A stretch of 64,000 nt of DNA from G963676655 sp963678305 (GTDB lineage Bacteria > Verrucomicrobiota > Lentisphaeria > Victivallales > Victivallaceae): the NCBI GenBank assembly GCA_963678305.2, contig CAXXVV010000014.1, forward strand, positions 1 to 64,000, given 5' to 3'. This document shows positions 1 to 9,188 of this stretch, piece by piece. The notes beneath the pieces were generated by a model. That model did no database searches. It was given only the letters and a program-made list of their open reading frames with translations, and was not told where the DNA came from. The translations under genes and the position numbers were made by a program. Position 1 is the first letter of the stretch; each line of letters starts with the position of its first letter.

Positions 1-32
1 GAAAAAAATTAATCAAGACTCAATTCAGGATT

Positions 33-722
33 ATGTATCGGGATGAGCATTGCGTAATCATCCATAAACCATGCGGCTTGCTGGTTCATCGTTCAGATAA
101 ATCCGATGACCGTGAGTGCGTCCTGCAACTGCTCCGGGATCAACTCGGGATGTTCGTACATCCGTCACATCGTCTTGATCGGCAAACTTCCGGCCTGCTG
201 CTGTTTGCCCTGTCCGACGAGGCGAACGGCGTTTTCTCGCAAATGTTTGAAGAACGACTTGTCGTCAAAGAATACTTGACTCTGGTCCGCGGCTGGACCG
301 ATGATCAGGGCATCATTGAACGCCCGCTAAAACAGGGCAAGCAGGAAATAAAGCGTGATTCAACAACTGAATACACCACTTTGGCCAGGTACGAAATGCC
401 GTTCCCGGTCCGTCCTTATGAGACAGCCCGTTGTTCACTGGTAAAAATAAATCTCCTTACCGGACGCACCCACCAAATCAGACGCCACATGTGTTCAATC
501 AGCCACCCGGTAATCGGTGACACCAATTACGGTGATGGCTATCATAATCGTTTATACCGGGAAAAGTTTAACTTTCACCGCATATTCCTGCTCTCTGAAA
601 GACTGTGTTTTACCCATCCCTTTACAGGAGAGTTGCTGGATCTGCACGCAACTCCGGATACCAGTCTGCAATCATTGTTGAACAAACTGGAACCATATAA
701 ACAGTCCCGGCAGGATATTTAA
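33..722 (+). CDS. truC: RluA-family pseudouridine synthase, TruC-like
   Basis: Isomerises uridine to pseudouridine in RNA; the closest family is TruC, which modifies U65 of some tRNAs. The 229 residues carry the RluA motif II HRLDRQTSG, with the catalytic Asp, and the C-terminal GRTHQIRRH motif followed by HPVIGD, the order seen in TruC. E. coli TruC is about 260 residues. The ATG at 33 has only a poor, very close purine stretch. The reading frame stays open to base 1 and the upstream codons encode a plausible continuation (…FRI before MYRDE), so the true start may lie outside the window. It converges on the histidine kinase, sharing TTAA at 719-722 as both stop codons. The family call is firm; the tRNA target is inferred. 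Confidence 0.85.
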   Translation: MYRDEHCVIIHKPCGLLVHRSDKSDDRECVLQLLRDQLGMFVHPSHRLDRQTSGLLLFALSDEANGVFSQMFEERLVVKEYLTLVRGWTDDQGIIERPLKQGKQEIKRDSTTEYTTLARYEMPFPVRPYETARCSLVKINLLTGRTHQIRRHMCSISHPVIGDTNYGDGYHNRLYREKFNFHRIFLLSERLCFTHPFTGELLDLHATPDTSLQSLLNKLEPYKQSRQDI

Positions 723-2485
723 GAAGATTTCGATGCTTTCAAATTCAAGGTAAAAGTGCTTCCGGTACCCGGCTCGCTGATCACCTTAATATCGCCGCCG
801 TTCAACTCGGCCAGATCCTGACACAAAGCCAACCCAAGACCAGTACCTCGCTCGCCATCTGTACCTTCAGTACTTTTGTCTTTGGCAAAAACAAAAATCT
901 CCGGTAACCTGGCAGCAGCTATTCCAATCCCAGAATCATGCACCGAAACAGAAACTTTGTCGCCTCTGGAAATCGCATCAATAAATATTTTACCATTTTC
1001 AGGAGTAAATTTAATTGCATTTGAAAGCAAATTACGAATTATCGTCTTTACCATGTTCTCGTCAGCATAGACTTTCAATCCTGACTGACAATTCAGCCCA
1101 ACATCAATATTCTTCCTTTCAGATTGCATATTAAGCTGCTCACGGCACTCCTGCAGAATAACTTTCAGTTCAAGTACCCGGGGATCAAACGATACCTCGG
1201 ATATCTGACTCTTAGCCCAGTTGAACAGGTTATCAAGAAGTCCGACGGTTGACTCAGAAATATCCTTTAACCGTGCAATGATATCTTTAACCTCTTCATC
1301 CGTATCTGTAATATCCTCTTCAAGCATTTCAAGCAAATTATAAATGTTACCGACCGGCGCTCTTAAGTCATGAGAGATTATTGAGAAAAGCGTATCTTTT
1401 GACCTGTTTAATTCAGTCAGTTTATTATTACTTTCAAGCAGGGCCTGATGCTGCTTGGCAATTTCCTCCTGCTGATCCTTATTGATTCCTTTGAGGCGAA
1501 AATCAGCGGCAACCATGTCTCGAAGTTTACGCTGATAAACATCCAGCAGCATTACTGTTATAAGTATTACGATAATCGATACACAACCGCTTAATATCAA
1601 GTTAAAAAGCAATGTTTTAAAAATACCTCCGCTTGACGAATCAGCTGCCTGTTCGACCAATAAATACCATTTTAACTCTGGTATATAACGAGTATTCAGA
1701 TAAAATATTTTTCCATTCCTTTGGTACTCCAGACGATTGCTCTTGTTTTTAAGAATGGCATCCGTGACCGATGAAATGCCGGCAACTTTCCTGACATTTG
1801 TATTACTCAAATCAATCGAAGCACTGCTCAACGCGATGTTTCCATCATGATCAATAAAATAAATATTACGATGGTACTTTGTATGATATGACTCTATCAG
1901 GGACTTTACTGCACTTACTTTCAAACCAACTCCGGCAGCACCGATATAATTTCTTTTTCGATCATAGACTTTGTGATTGATAAATATGGTCATGGTATCT
2001 TTATTCGCCATATCCGGATCAACGTTTGTTTCATAACTCGCCTTCATTTTGCGAACTCTAAAATACCATTCATCACGTTTTTCATTCGGTTTAACTTTTT
2101 TCAAGATCCCTTTACTCTGATAATAAATTCTGCTCTTATCTGAAACAAAAAAACTGGTAAAAGTATTGTATTTTTTTTGAATGGAGTGTAAGTAATCAGT
2201 AATTTCACCGACATTTTTCTCCCCATTAACAACCCAGCTTTGCAGAAATGTATCGTTTGCCATCATGGATGAAATAAATACCGGGGCTAGTAAATCACGT
2301 TGAATTTCAGAATAGATATTGTCACTGGTTAAAGGTAGTTCACTGGTTACTATCTTCTTACGCAAAGAAGCTCTGGACACAAAGTAACTGATCAGACTCG
2401 TAGCCACAAAGCCTGCAATAATTAAAAAACTCAAAAACACGATTAAGCGTCGTGTTTGATTTCTGTCATACATATATTTATTCAC
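719..2485 (-). CDS. Membrane sensor histidine kinase with extracellular Cache-like domain
   Basis: 588 residues. A transmembrane helix near residues 14-36 is followed by a long extracytoplasmic region (about 40-280) with Cache-like features such as DEWYF and a later FIDHDGNI strand, then a second helix (about 290-315), a short coiled coil and the kinase core. His372 sits in the H box (ISHDLRAP). The N box (NLLSNAIKF), G1 (DSGIGIA) and G2 (GTGLGLAL) are intact, so it should autophosphorylate. The start is GTG at 2485 with AGGAG about ten bases upstream; the next ATG (2473) is too far from that site. No response regulator lies next to it, so it is an orphan kinase here. The ligand cannot be read from sequence. 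Confidence 0.9.
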   Translation of the reverse strand: MNKYMYDRNQTRRLIVFLSFLIIAGFVATSLISYFVSRASLRKKIVTSELPLTSDNIYSEIQRDLLAPVFISSMMANDTFLQSWVVNGEKNVGEITDYLHSIQKKYNTFTSFFVSDKSRIYYQSKGILKKVKPNEKRDEWYFRVRKMKASYETNVDPDMANKDTMTIFINHKVYDRKRNYIGAAGVGLKVSAVKSLIESYHTKYHRNIYFIDHDGNIALSSASIDLSNTNVRKVAGISSVTDAILKNKSNRLEYQRNGKIFYLNTRYIPELKWYLLVEQAADSSSGGIFKTLLFNLILSGCVSIIVILITVMLLDVYQRKLRDMVAADFRLKGINKDQQEEIAKQHQALLESNNKLTELNRSKDTLFSIISHDLRAPVGNIYNLLEMLEEDITDTDEEVKDIIARLKDISESTVGLLDNLFNWAKSQISEVSFDPRVLELKVILQECREQLNMQSERKNIDVGLNCQSGLKVYADENMVKTIIRNLLSNAIKFTPENGKIFIDAISRGDKVSVSVHDSGIGIAAARLPEIFVFAKDKSTEGTDGERGTGLGLALCQDLAELNGGDIKVISEPGTGSTFTLNLKASKSS

Positions 2486-2714
2486 AAAAAATTATCTCCT
2501 GGTTCATATCTATATAAATATAACTGCAATATAATTCATGTGCCAGTTATTTTTCAGGAAATAAGCAATATTTATATACGCTTTAATGGTAATCTCTCAA
2601 TATCACAAGTTGTTAAATATAATTACTTAAATCAACTTTTTAATATATTTTTCAGAAAAAAACAAGTTATATGTCTTTTACAGCATTCCTATCCTGAACA
2701 TTTTAATAAATAAA

Positions 2715-3686
2715 TTATAAAAGCAATTTTCGGAAGCAGTAGATTGCGGCGCCTTTCGGGTCGAGGCCGCGGCTGAGTTGTTTGTTTTCCACTCGATCAG
2801 GATTATCGAACTTGCAAGCCATTTCGTGGATGAAGAGTTTTGAACCTAATATCGCTCCGTCGGTGAAGTGTCGGGTCCGCCTCAAGAAGCGGACCGGCAT
2901 CGATTCTTTGCGGCGCGCGGTCTGGTCCTCTGCGGCTATTCCGGACGCGTTCGCGCCGCGTTCGGCCGCGATAATTCTAGTCAGGGAACACTTGAACTCC
3001 GTATAATAATCAGCGTCGCTCCAGCTCGAAGTGTCGGTATAATCGATCAATTTTTTGTAGTGTTTGATGAAGTTGGCGTGGTACTGGTGTTTGCCGCTGC
3101 CGTTGTAGCGTCCCCAGGTGGTGAACCGGTAATCGGCCGGGTTTTCGGTCAATTTTGCCCGGACCGGGTTGAGTTCGACGTATTGCAGACAGGCTTCGAG
3201 GGCGTCGGCGCCTTCGAGGATGACGCTTTTGAAACGGTCGGCCCAGAGGCGGCCGATGTGACCATATGTTCGGTTGAAAACCACCGAAAAACGCTGTTGG
3301 TAAGCTCGCATAAAATAACTTATATCGATCATTTTCGCGCCGGTTTCGCGGCAGATTTTTTTGTGTTTGGGGTCAATAAACGGCATTTTTTTCATCGCGT
3401 AGGTCAAATCGCCCTCCATCGACTTGTAATAAGCGTTGTGGCGGGCGGCTATTTCAGCCTCGGAAGGCAGTTCGTTTTTGCCGGGAGCGTAGACCACCAG
3501 GTGGAAATGATTGCCCATCCAGGCGGCGGAAATGACCTCGATCAGGAAGTATTGCGTGAGATTTTGCAGCAACGTAAAGCCGTACTCGCGGTCGACTCCC
3601 GAAAACGGCAGGTCGCCTTTGTAGCCCGAGACCCGGTTCATCAGGTGGTAATAGCAGCCCCGGCCCGCAATTTTCATTCGTTTCAT
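2715..3686 (-). CDS. RAYT-type HUH (Y1) transposase, copy 1
   Basis: 323 residues of the IS200-like/REP-associated tyrosine transposase superfamily. The HUH motif is His60-Phe-His62 (GNHFHLVV), and the catalytic Tyr is probably Tyr169 in LQYVELNPVRA, where E. coli TnpA-REP has its nucleophile. A C-terminal extension of about 120 residues (RRTRHFTDGAILGSKLFI…) is shared with the copy at 42642-43625. The ATG at 3686 has AGGAGG five bases upstream. The gene is intact and more GC-rich than its surroundings. Such single-copy genes usually belong to the host and act on short palindromic repeats rather than forming an IS; no terminal repeats are evident around it. RAYT membership is well supported, activity is not known. 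Confidence 0.85.
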   Translation of the reverse strand: MKRMKIAGRGCYYHLMNRVSGYKGDLPFSGVDREYGFTLLQNLTQYFLIEVISAAWMGNHFHLVVYAPGKNELPSEAEIAARHNAYYKSMEGDLTYAMKKMPFIDPKHKKICRETGAKMIDISYFMRAYQQRFSVVFNRTYGHIGRLWADRFKSVILEGADALEACLQYVELNPVRAKLTENPADYRFTTWGRYNGSGKHQYHANFIKHYKKLIDYTDTSSWSDADYYTEFKCSLTRIIAAERGANASGIAAEDQTARRKESMPVRFLRRTRHFTDGAILGSKLFIHEMACKFDNPDRVENKQLSRGLDPKGAAIYCFRKLLL

Positions 3687-3933
3687 TGTGTCCTCCTGTT
3701 GGGTTTATGAGTTACAATAATGCCGGTTTCGAGATTGTCAAATAAAAAGTACATGGTAATTAAAAAATAAATATAATTAACCTCAAAAAAAATTATTTTA
3801 TGCTTGCAGTTATTTTTTTTACATATATAGTTAAAATTGCTTGTAGTATAAAACCACAGGAAATAATTCGTATGAAACGAAATTTTGAGTTTAATAAAAT
3901 CATATTGATGGAAATAAGTTTGGATAGGGCTGT
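3687..3933. other. AT-rich intergenic region between divergent genes
   Basis: About 250 bp between the divergent RAYT and helicase genes. It is strongly AT-rich with several A/T runs. TTGTCAAAT near 3737 also occurs upstream of the second RAYT (near 43680). No convincing promoter, hairpin or small ORF was found. Confidence 0.5.
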
Positions 3934-6582
3934 ATGGACAACTGCTTTATGAGTACTGAAGAAATCGACAAAATAAATCTGTTGTTCGAAGAGGCACTAC
4001 GCATGCAGTCAGCTAATGCTGAATGGCAATTGAATATGGAATTTTTCGCATTGTGGAGAAATATGTGTAGACCGCGACCAGTATTACTCGACGAAGACCA
4101 TTTAAAAATATTCAATCGCAAAATATCACTGCAGGAATCAGGAAAAAATATCGCATGCTACGACTGGAGTATAACTAGAAATTCTCCAATTCTTAGAATT
4201 GAATCCGGCGATGTTCAGACAGACTATATTCTTGGTTTTCAAGATGGTGTTCCCGGGATTCTGGATAAAATAACAAGCATATCTAAACGTCATGAACTCG
4301 GATATGGGGAAAAACTGGAAATAGTTTACGACGTGGTTGAATACGTGCGTAAAAATTATTCTGGACAAGATGTTCGTAAATTTACGAAAAAACGCTTCAT
4401 TGAAACTTTTTGTGAACTGGCTGACCGCTATCCCCCCGGAACGGAAAGAGCTTTGAAAAAAATCAAGCTCGGACCATTAAAGAAAATGATCAATGAAGTT
4501 TGTGAAGAACTCCCTGACGATGAAATTACCGGACAGTTGTTGCTGCCGTTCGATATGGACAATGAACCAGAAACTGATATTGAAACTGAAACCGAATTGG
4601 AAGTTGAAATCGAAGAGGAAGTTGAAGAACCACCTCCGGAATTGATTCATCCGTTGCCTGAATGGGAAGCTTCAGAAATGATTGAAGAACTTACCCATTG
4701 CTGTCAAAAATCTCTTGAATATGAAAATAATTTTGCCCTGCCTTTATCAGACGTCAAGATTCTCGATTCAGATGAAAAAAACGATATTCCACTTGAACTG
4801 CCAATCCCGGATGGACTGGAAATTGTTATTGGAGATATCTTGAATGTTTACAAAAGTGATGAACGCGACGTGTTCGGCACACTGCGAGTCGACGAGTTTG
4901 ATATTGATGTAGTATACGGAAGGCTCCGTTGCGCGGATGGTCAAGCATTCATGGCCAATCCGGAAACGTTCTCTATAAGACGTCGGGCAGTTACAGCCAG
5001 ACAAATGGCTCTGTTAATGACTGACTTGCTGGGACAATGGCGTAACAAGACTTTACACCACCAAAGCGCGGTATACCGGTTGCTGGGAGCACAGGATTGC
5101 CCCACCGCTCATGAAGCCAATATCACTCCTCCGGATTTCCTTGAAAGCAGTCAGGCTGCAGCCTGGCTCAAGGCAGTCAACGATAACAATCCGACCGTTC
5201 TCGTCCAAGGCCCTCCTGGAACAGGCAAAACCTATCTTCTCGAACAGGTTTTGCGTCAACTGTGCAGGGAAGGCCGCCGGTTACTGGTTACCGCACCAAG
5301 TAATACAGCGGTAGATAACATCTGCCGGCGGGTAATGGATAAGCTGCCGGTATTGAGGTTCGGAGGCATTGAGCGCAACATTGCGTCAGACGTAGCCTAT
5401 AATTGCTGGATCGGACATGAACAAAACATCCGGAAATTCCGCGAACGCCGTGACCGTTACGGCGGCGGAATTTATGCCGGAACACATGCCGGGCTCCTGA
5501 AACAAAAACTCATTGGAGACGATATAGAAATAAACGGGCTCTTTGATGTTATTCTATTTGACGAAGCGGGGATGTCACGGCTGGAAGAATTTCTACTCTG
5601 CGCGGCAATGGCAAGACGCACCATACTGTTTGGAGATCACCGTCAGCTTCCCCCCTTTCCTCGTCCCGAGGAAGTAATCAAGGAGCTCGAAGAAAAATTC
5701 GGTCCAATGCCGGAAGCGCGACGCTGTTTTATCAGCGGCAGCGCACTTGAATATTTGGCCGAATATCGCGGCTTTCCAGTTGAATTATTAAAGAGTTCTT
5801 TTCGTTGTCAGAATCCCAGACTCCTGCGATTCTCCTCAACCCTGTTTTACGATGCGGAGGTAAAGCCGAGCCGTAACGCGGAATATTATCAATTATCGTT
5901 TCCGGAACGCATGGAAAAATATCCTCAATCAACTCTGAGACTTTACTCTACTTCCGGACTGCCCGAAGAAATGCGTCATGAAAAACTGGTTTTCGAGGGG
6001 GGTAAACCCGGCCTTGAAAACCGGACCGAGGCATTACTTTGCTGCGCAGCTCTTTACCGGGCAATGAAACGCTGTCCGCTCAACGAAATCGTGATTATTG
6101 CCCCTTACCGGCGCCAGGTCAGTTTATTGCGACAAATGGTATCACGTGATATATCGTCCAGAATTCTCGGCCGAAGCATCACCCCGGACGAATGGCGCAA
6201 TTTCATAAATCTGAATATATCAACTGTGGACAGTTTCCAGGGCGGAGAAAGCGATGTGACAATTATTTGTTATGTCCGCAGCAACAACAAACGAGGAATC
6301 GGATTTGTGGGAGCTCCAAACCGGATCAACGTGGCACACACAAGAAGCCGGCGGGAGATGTATATTATTGGAGATATGGATTGTCTGGAAAATCAGGGTA
6401 GATCAAATATTTTCGTACGAATGAAGCGTGCATTGGCTCGTGACGGACAATATGTCAACGCTTCATCCGGCTTCCTTTACCGGATGGCAAAGAAGTATGC
6501 CCCTGAACTTAAAAACCTTTACTTCGACCCTGATTTGGCGAACCCTGATAAAAACAAGAAAACTGAAATGGCCGTTAGTTAG
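3934..6582 (+). CDS. Superfamily I (UPF1/AAA_11-AAA_12-like) DNA/RNA helicase
   Basis: 882 residues. The C-terminal half is an SF1B helicase core: Walker A GPPGTGKT at 426-433, motif Ia TAPSNTAVDNI, Walker B DEAG at 543-546, motif III GDHRQLPPF, motif V TVDSFQGGESD and motif VI AHTRSRRE near 802-808. This order is that of Upf1/SMUBP2-like helicases, which move 5'-3'. The N-terminal about 410 residues match nothing I recognise and include a very acidic stretch rich in Glu and Thr (about 206-236), probably a flexible linker. The ATG at 3934 lacks a clear Shine-Dalgarno; ATG at 3949 is an alternative. The following gene starts 38 bases after the stop. Its substrate and process are unknown. Confidence 0.88.
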   Translation: MDNCFMSTEEIDKINLLFEEALRMQSANAEWQLNMEFFALWRNMCRPRPVLLDEDHLKIFNRKISLQESGKNIACYDWSITRNSPILRIESGDVQTDYILGFQDGVPGILDKITSISKRHELGYGEKLEIVYDVVEYVRKNYSGQDVRKFTKKRFIETFCELADRYPPGTERALKKIKLGPLKKMINEVCEELPDDEITGQLLLPFDMDNEPETDIETETELEVEIEEEVEEPPPELIHPLPEWEASEMIEELTHCCQKSLEYENNFALPLSDVKILDSDEKNDIPLELPIPDGLEIVIGDILNVYKSDERDVFGTLRVDEFDIDVVYGRLRCADGQAFMANPETFSIRRRAVTARQMALLMTDLLGQWRNKTLHHQSAVYRLLGAQDCPTAHEANITPPDFLESSQAAAWLKAVNDNNPTVLVQGPPGTGKTYLLEQVLRQLCREGRRLLVTAPSNTAVDNICRRVMDKLPVLRFGGIERNIASDVAYNCWIGHEQNIRKFRERRDRYGGGIYAGTHAGLLKQKLIGDDIEINGLFDVILFDEAGMSRLEEFLLCAAMARRTILFGDHRQLPPFPRPEEVIKELEEKFGPMPEARRCFISGSALEYLAEYRGFPVELLKSSFRCQNPRLLRFSSTLFYDAEVKPSRNAEYYQLSFPERMEKYPQSTLRLYSTSGLPEEMRHEKLVFEGGKPGLENRTEALLCCAALYRAMKRCPLNEIVIIAPYRRQVSLLRQMVSRDISSRILGRSITPDEWRNFINLNISTVDSFQGGESDVTIICYVRSNNKRGIGFVGAPNRINVAHTRSRREMYIIGDMDCLENQGRSNIFVRMKRALARDGQYVNASSGFLYRMAKKYAPELKNLYFDPDLANPDKNKKTEMAVS

Positions 6583-6620
6583 AGAAACTGTCTACAAAGA
6601 TTACTGGAGACCGCTGACCA

Positions 6621-7769
6621 ATGAGTGTGTTGTGCGAAAAAATAGCCGGTTGTAACGCTCTGCCCGGAATGTGGGATTACAAACCTCCTCCGGGAATTGA
6701 TATTGTCTCCGTCCGCAAACTCTGCGATTTAGATTCACACGCGGAAGCCTGGGATCAACTATTGCAGCTTAATCATGCTTCGCCGCTTACGTCCTATGCC
6801 TGGATCAAGGCTTACTTTGCCAACCTGGTTGAAGAACATGAGGGTTGGATTTGTCTGTTTGCCTATCAGGGAAAAAAGCTAATAGGAGTATTGCCTCTGG
6901 TGGTAAGACGTGCAATAAGGGTAACCGGTCTATCTCTGATTCTTTTCAGGACGCCTTACGATCTTATGCATTCCGGCGCGGTCGACTGCCTCATGCCACA
7001 TGACAACCAGATCGCCTTTAATCTTTTTTTTGAATATTTGTCAAGTATTCCCAAAGCCTGGCCGATAATAAGTTTCAAAGAATTGACGGAAGATTCCCAG
7101 GTGCGAGGCAGTCTCGCAACCCTCAACGCTTGTTCATCTCTGATTCCGACAGGCTGGGAAAATCACATTATTCTGTCCGGCAGTTTTGATGAATATCGAG
7201 CCGGACTGTCAGCCAATCTGCGTCGCCTGATCAAACGCGGCACGAAAAAACTCGAGCAGCTTGAAAATGTGAAATTCCTGTTGCGGGAAAACGAACGCCC
7301 GGTTGAAGTCAATATGGCTGAATTCATGGACGCGGAACACGCTAACTGGAAAGGCGAAACTCACGGCTCGATCAAATCTCACCCCAGACATGTCGCCGCC
7401 CTGACAATGGCGGCGGAAGAGTTTACCAAACGCGGCTGGATGGAGTGGAATTTCATTGAAGCGGACAACCGGACTATCGCGGCTCATTACTCCATCCGGG
7501 TAAACAGGATAGTGTATGCGATCAAGATTGGTTTTGTTGATGAGTACAAATTCTGTTCGCCGGGTAATCTGCTTTTTTATAAAATGATTGAAAATTCATT
7601 TACCTGTAATGATGTCGACGAAATCAACCTTACGGCCGACTGTCATTGGCATGGACAATGGGGTATCACACCCCGACAGTTTTACGATTGTCTGATAATA
7701 CCGAAGCTGCCGATTGTGAGTCTGATTATAAAAATAATGTTTAAAGTCATGCGTAAATTAAAAGGCTGA
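6621..7769 (+). CDS. GNAT-fold (Acetyltransf_6 / FemAB-like) protein
   Basis: 382 residues. The pattern is that of the BioF2-like/CelD-like GNAT family (PF13480): an N-terminal 'PLTSYAWIKAYF' segment, a central helical region rich in Arg and Lys (LRRLIKRGTKKLEQL) and a C-terminal 'AAHYSIRVNRIVYAIKIGF' strand pair followed by SPGNLLFYKMIE. Family members usually transfer acyl or aminoacyl groups in envelope or polysaccharide synthesis. No signal peptide is visible, so it is probably cytoplasmic. The start at 6621 has GGAG about eleven bases upstream, and ATG at 6669 is a weaker alternative. It follows the helicase by 38 bases and may be cotranscribed. The substrate is not predictable. Confidence 0.7.
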   Translation: MSVLCEKIAGCNALPGMWDYKPPPGIDIVSVRKLCDLDSHAEAWDQLLQLNHASPLTSYAWIKAYFANLVEEHEGWICLFAYQGKKLIGVLPLVVRRAIRVTGLSLILFRTPYDLMHSGAVDCLMPHDNQIAFNLFFEYLSSIPKAWPIISFKELTEDSQVRGSLATLNACSSLIPTGWENHIILSGSFDEYRAGLSANLRRLIKRGTKKLEQLENVKFLLRENERPVEVNMAEFMDAEHANWKGETHGSIKSHPRHVAALTMAAEEFTKRGWMEWNFIEADNRTIAAHYSIRVNRIVYAIKIGFVDEYKFCSPGNLLFYKMIENSFTCNDVDEINLTADCHWHGQWGITPRQFYDCLIIPKLPIVSLIIKIMFKVMRKLKG

Positions 7770-7805
7770 ATCATATCAACCCTCTCTTAAGGAAAGGTCC
7801 CAACA

Positions 7806-8504
7806 ATGAAAATTGAATTAAGCGCCGGAAAATCATTCAAAGTGTGTCTGAGCATAATCGGCGTTATGTTTCTTTTGAACGTCGGGGTACTGATAGCTCA
7901 ATTTGGCTTTAATGTCCCGGCCAAAAATTATTTTGTCCATTTATTCAACATGGAATACGAATACAATTTACCATCAATCTGGTCCGCTGTGCAACTATTA
8001 TATGCCGCTATCCTGCTCTATGTTTTGAGTCGCCAAATGTTTGATGAAAACAACAAGTATAAATGGCTTTGGGGGCTATTGTCCCTGGCTTTTTTCTATC
8101 TATGCCTTGATGAAGCATTTGAACTGCACGAAAAGTCCATGAAAATAACTCATCAATTGTTAAACACAGGAGGGATTTTCTATTATTCATGGGTAATCCC
8201 GGCCGGTGTTGCGTTATTTATAATGGGAATAGTATATCTGAAATTCACTCTGGCCCTGCCTAAAAGAACCCGTAATCTTTTCATTATTTCCGCGATTATA
8301 TACGCCGGTTCGGCAATCTTTTTTGAATTGCTGGAAGGCCCGATAGAACAGGCTGGTCATTGGATGAATCTGCCGTACTCAATTCTGGTATTGATTGAAG
8401 AAACCCTGGAAATGCTCGGGATATGCCTGTTCACCTATTCGATCATTGATTATGCCGACACCAGAGCCCCCAATAAGCCGCTACAGGAAACTCAGGTCCA
8501 ATAA
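7806..8504 (+). CDS. Uncharacterised six-helix membrane protein
   Basis: 232 residues with about six predicted transmembrane segments (near 13-32, 57-77, 84-101, 128-148, 161-178 and 189-211). I recognise no named family. Polar residues sit at helix edges in a repeated style: DEAFELHE (about 100-107), FELLEGP (about 177-183) and IEETLEML (about 196-203). These Glu/His clusters inside or beside helices suggest a metal, proton or lipid-head-group site rather than a passive anchor. AAGGAAAGG lies about nine bases before the ATG. The layout recalls the DUF2238/YjdF protein at 17902-18519, but the similarity is too weak to claim homology. It ends 13 bases from the convergent ktrA. Confidence 0.6.
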   Translation: MKIELSAGKSFKVCLSIIGVMFLLNVGVLIAQFGFNVPAKNYFVHLFNMEYEYNLPSIWSAVQLLYAAILLYVLSRQMFDENNKYKWLWGLLSLAFFYLCLDEAFELHEKSMKITHQLLNTGGIFYYSWVIPAGVALFIMGIVYLKFTLALPKRTRNLFIISAIIYAGSAIFFELLEGPIEQAGHWMNLPYSILVLIEETLEMLGICLFTYSIIDYADTRAPNKPLQETQVQ

Positions 8505-8518
8505 GCTTGACCGCTTAT
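8501..8518. terminator. Short inverted repeat between convergent genes, weak terminator candidate
   Basis: ATAAGC (8501-8506) and GCTTAT (8513-8518) form a 6-bp stem with a 6-base loop, spanning the end of the membrane protein gene and the end of ktrA. It has no U tract and low GC, so terminator function is doubtful. Confidence 0.25.
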
Positions 8519-9168
8519 CAGGCCTTAAATACCTTGGTAATATTCTCTTCTTTGCCGATCACGGTCAACTCGTCACCGACAAACAATTTCATATTCGGAT
8601 CAACAATGGTTTCAGGTCCGCGATTGGGTTTTTTCACCAGCAGGATTATCAAGTTGTAACGATTACGCAAATCAAGTTCGATAATTGATTTTCCATCCAT
8701 TGCCTCAGGCACGGTTACATCGGCAATCATTGCGCCTTTAAATTCAAACATATCCGACACATAGGAAAGGGACAGGCGTTTAGCAAGGCGTTCAGCCACG
8801 TCGCGTTCTGGAAGGATGACGTCATCCGCGCCGAGTCGCAACAGAATACGCTTCTGAATTGAAGTGTTTGCTTTGGCGATAACTTTTTTAGCCCCTTCCT
8901 GTTTCAGATGGGTAATTGCCAGAATCAGCCCTTCGAAATTATCGCTTAAGCCCAGAATTACGGTATCAAATCTTTTTACGTCGATCTCTTTGATCACATC
9001 CGGGTTGCTGACGTCGGCAACTACCGCTTCAGATACTCTATCTTTGATAGCGTTAACTTTTTCGGCGTCGATATCCACCACCAGAACACTATGCCCCGCC
9101 CGGCTGAGTTCCTCCGCCAGACTGGTACCGAAAGTCCCAAGTCCAAGAACCGCAAAATTATTTTTCAT
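8518..9168 (-). CDS. ktrA: KtrA/TrkA-type regulatory subunit of K+ transporter
   Basis: 216 residues, the usual size for KtrA. An N-terminal RCK/TrkA-N Rossmann domain (GLGTFG at 9-14, acidic VDID at the end of the second strand) binds nucleotide and gates K+ uptake. A C-terminal TrkA-C domain (about 135-216, ending in VGDELTVIG) follows. It forms a cytoplasmic ring beneath the KtrB channel. AGGATG lies seven bases before the ATG. The transporter gene sits 20 bases upstream on the same strand, so the two form one operon. No second RCK gene is nearby. Confidence 0.93.
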   Translation of the reverse strand: MKNNFAVLGLGTFGTSLAEELSRAGHSVLVVDIDAEKVNAIKDRVSEAVVADVSNPDVIKEIDVKRFDTVILGLSDNFEGLILAITHLKQEGAKKVIAKANTSIQKRILLRLGADDVILPERDVAERLAKRLSLSYVSDMFEFKGAMIADVTVPEAMDGKSIIELDLRNRYNLIILLVKKPNRGPETIVDPNMKLFVGDELTVIGKEENITKVFKA

Positions 9169-9188
9169 CGTTATTCATCCTATATTAA

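Noticed and set aside
2456..2713. 85-codon plus-strand frame downstream of the kinase start
   Set aside because: AT-rich spacer, overlaps the kinase N-terminus, no Shine-Dalgarno and no recognisable protein pattern.
2868..3710. 280-codon plus-strand frame across the first RAYT
   Set aside because: Antisense shadow of a GC-rich gene with clear HUH and Tyr motifs; low-complexity composition and no ribosome binding site.
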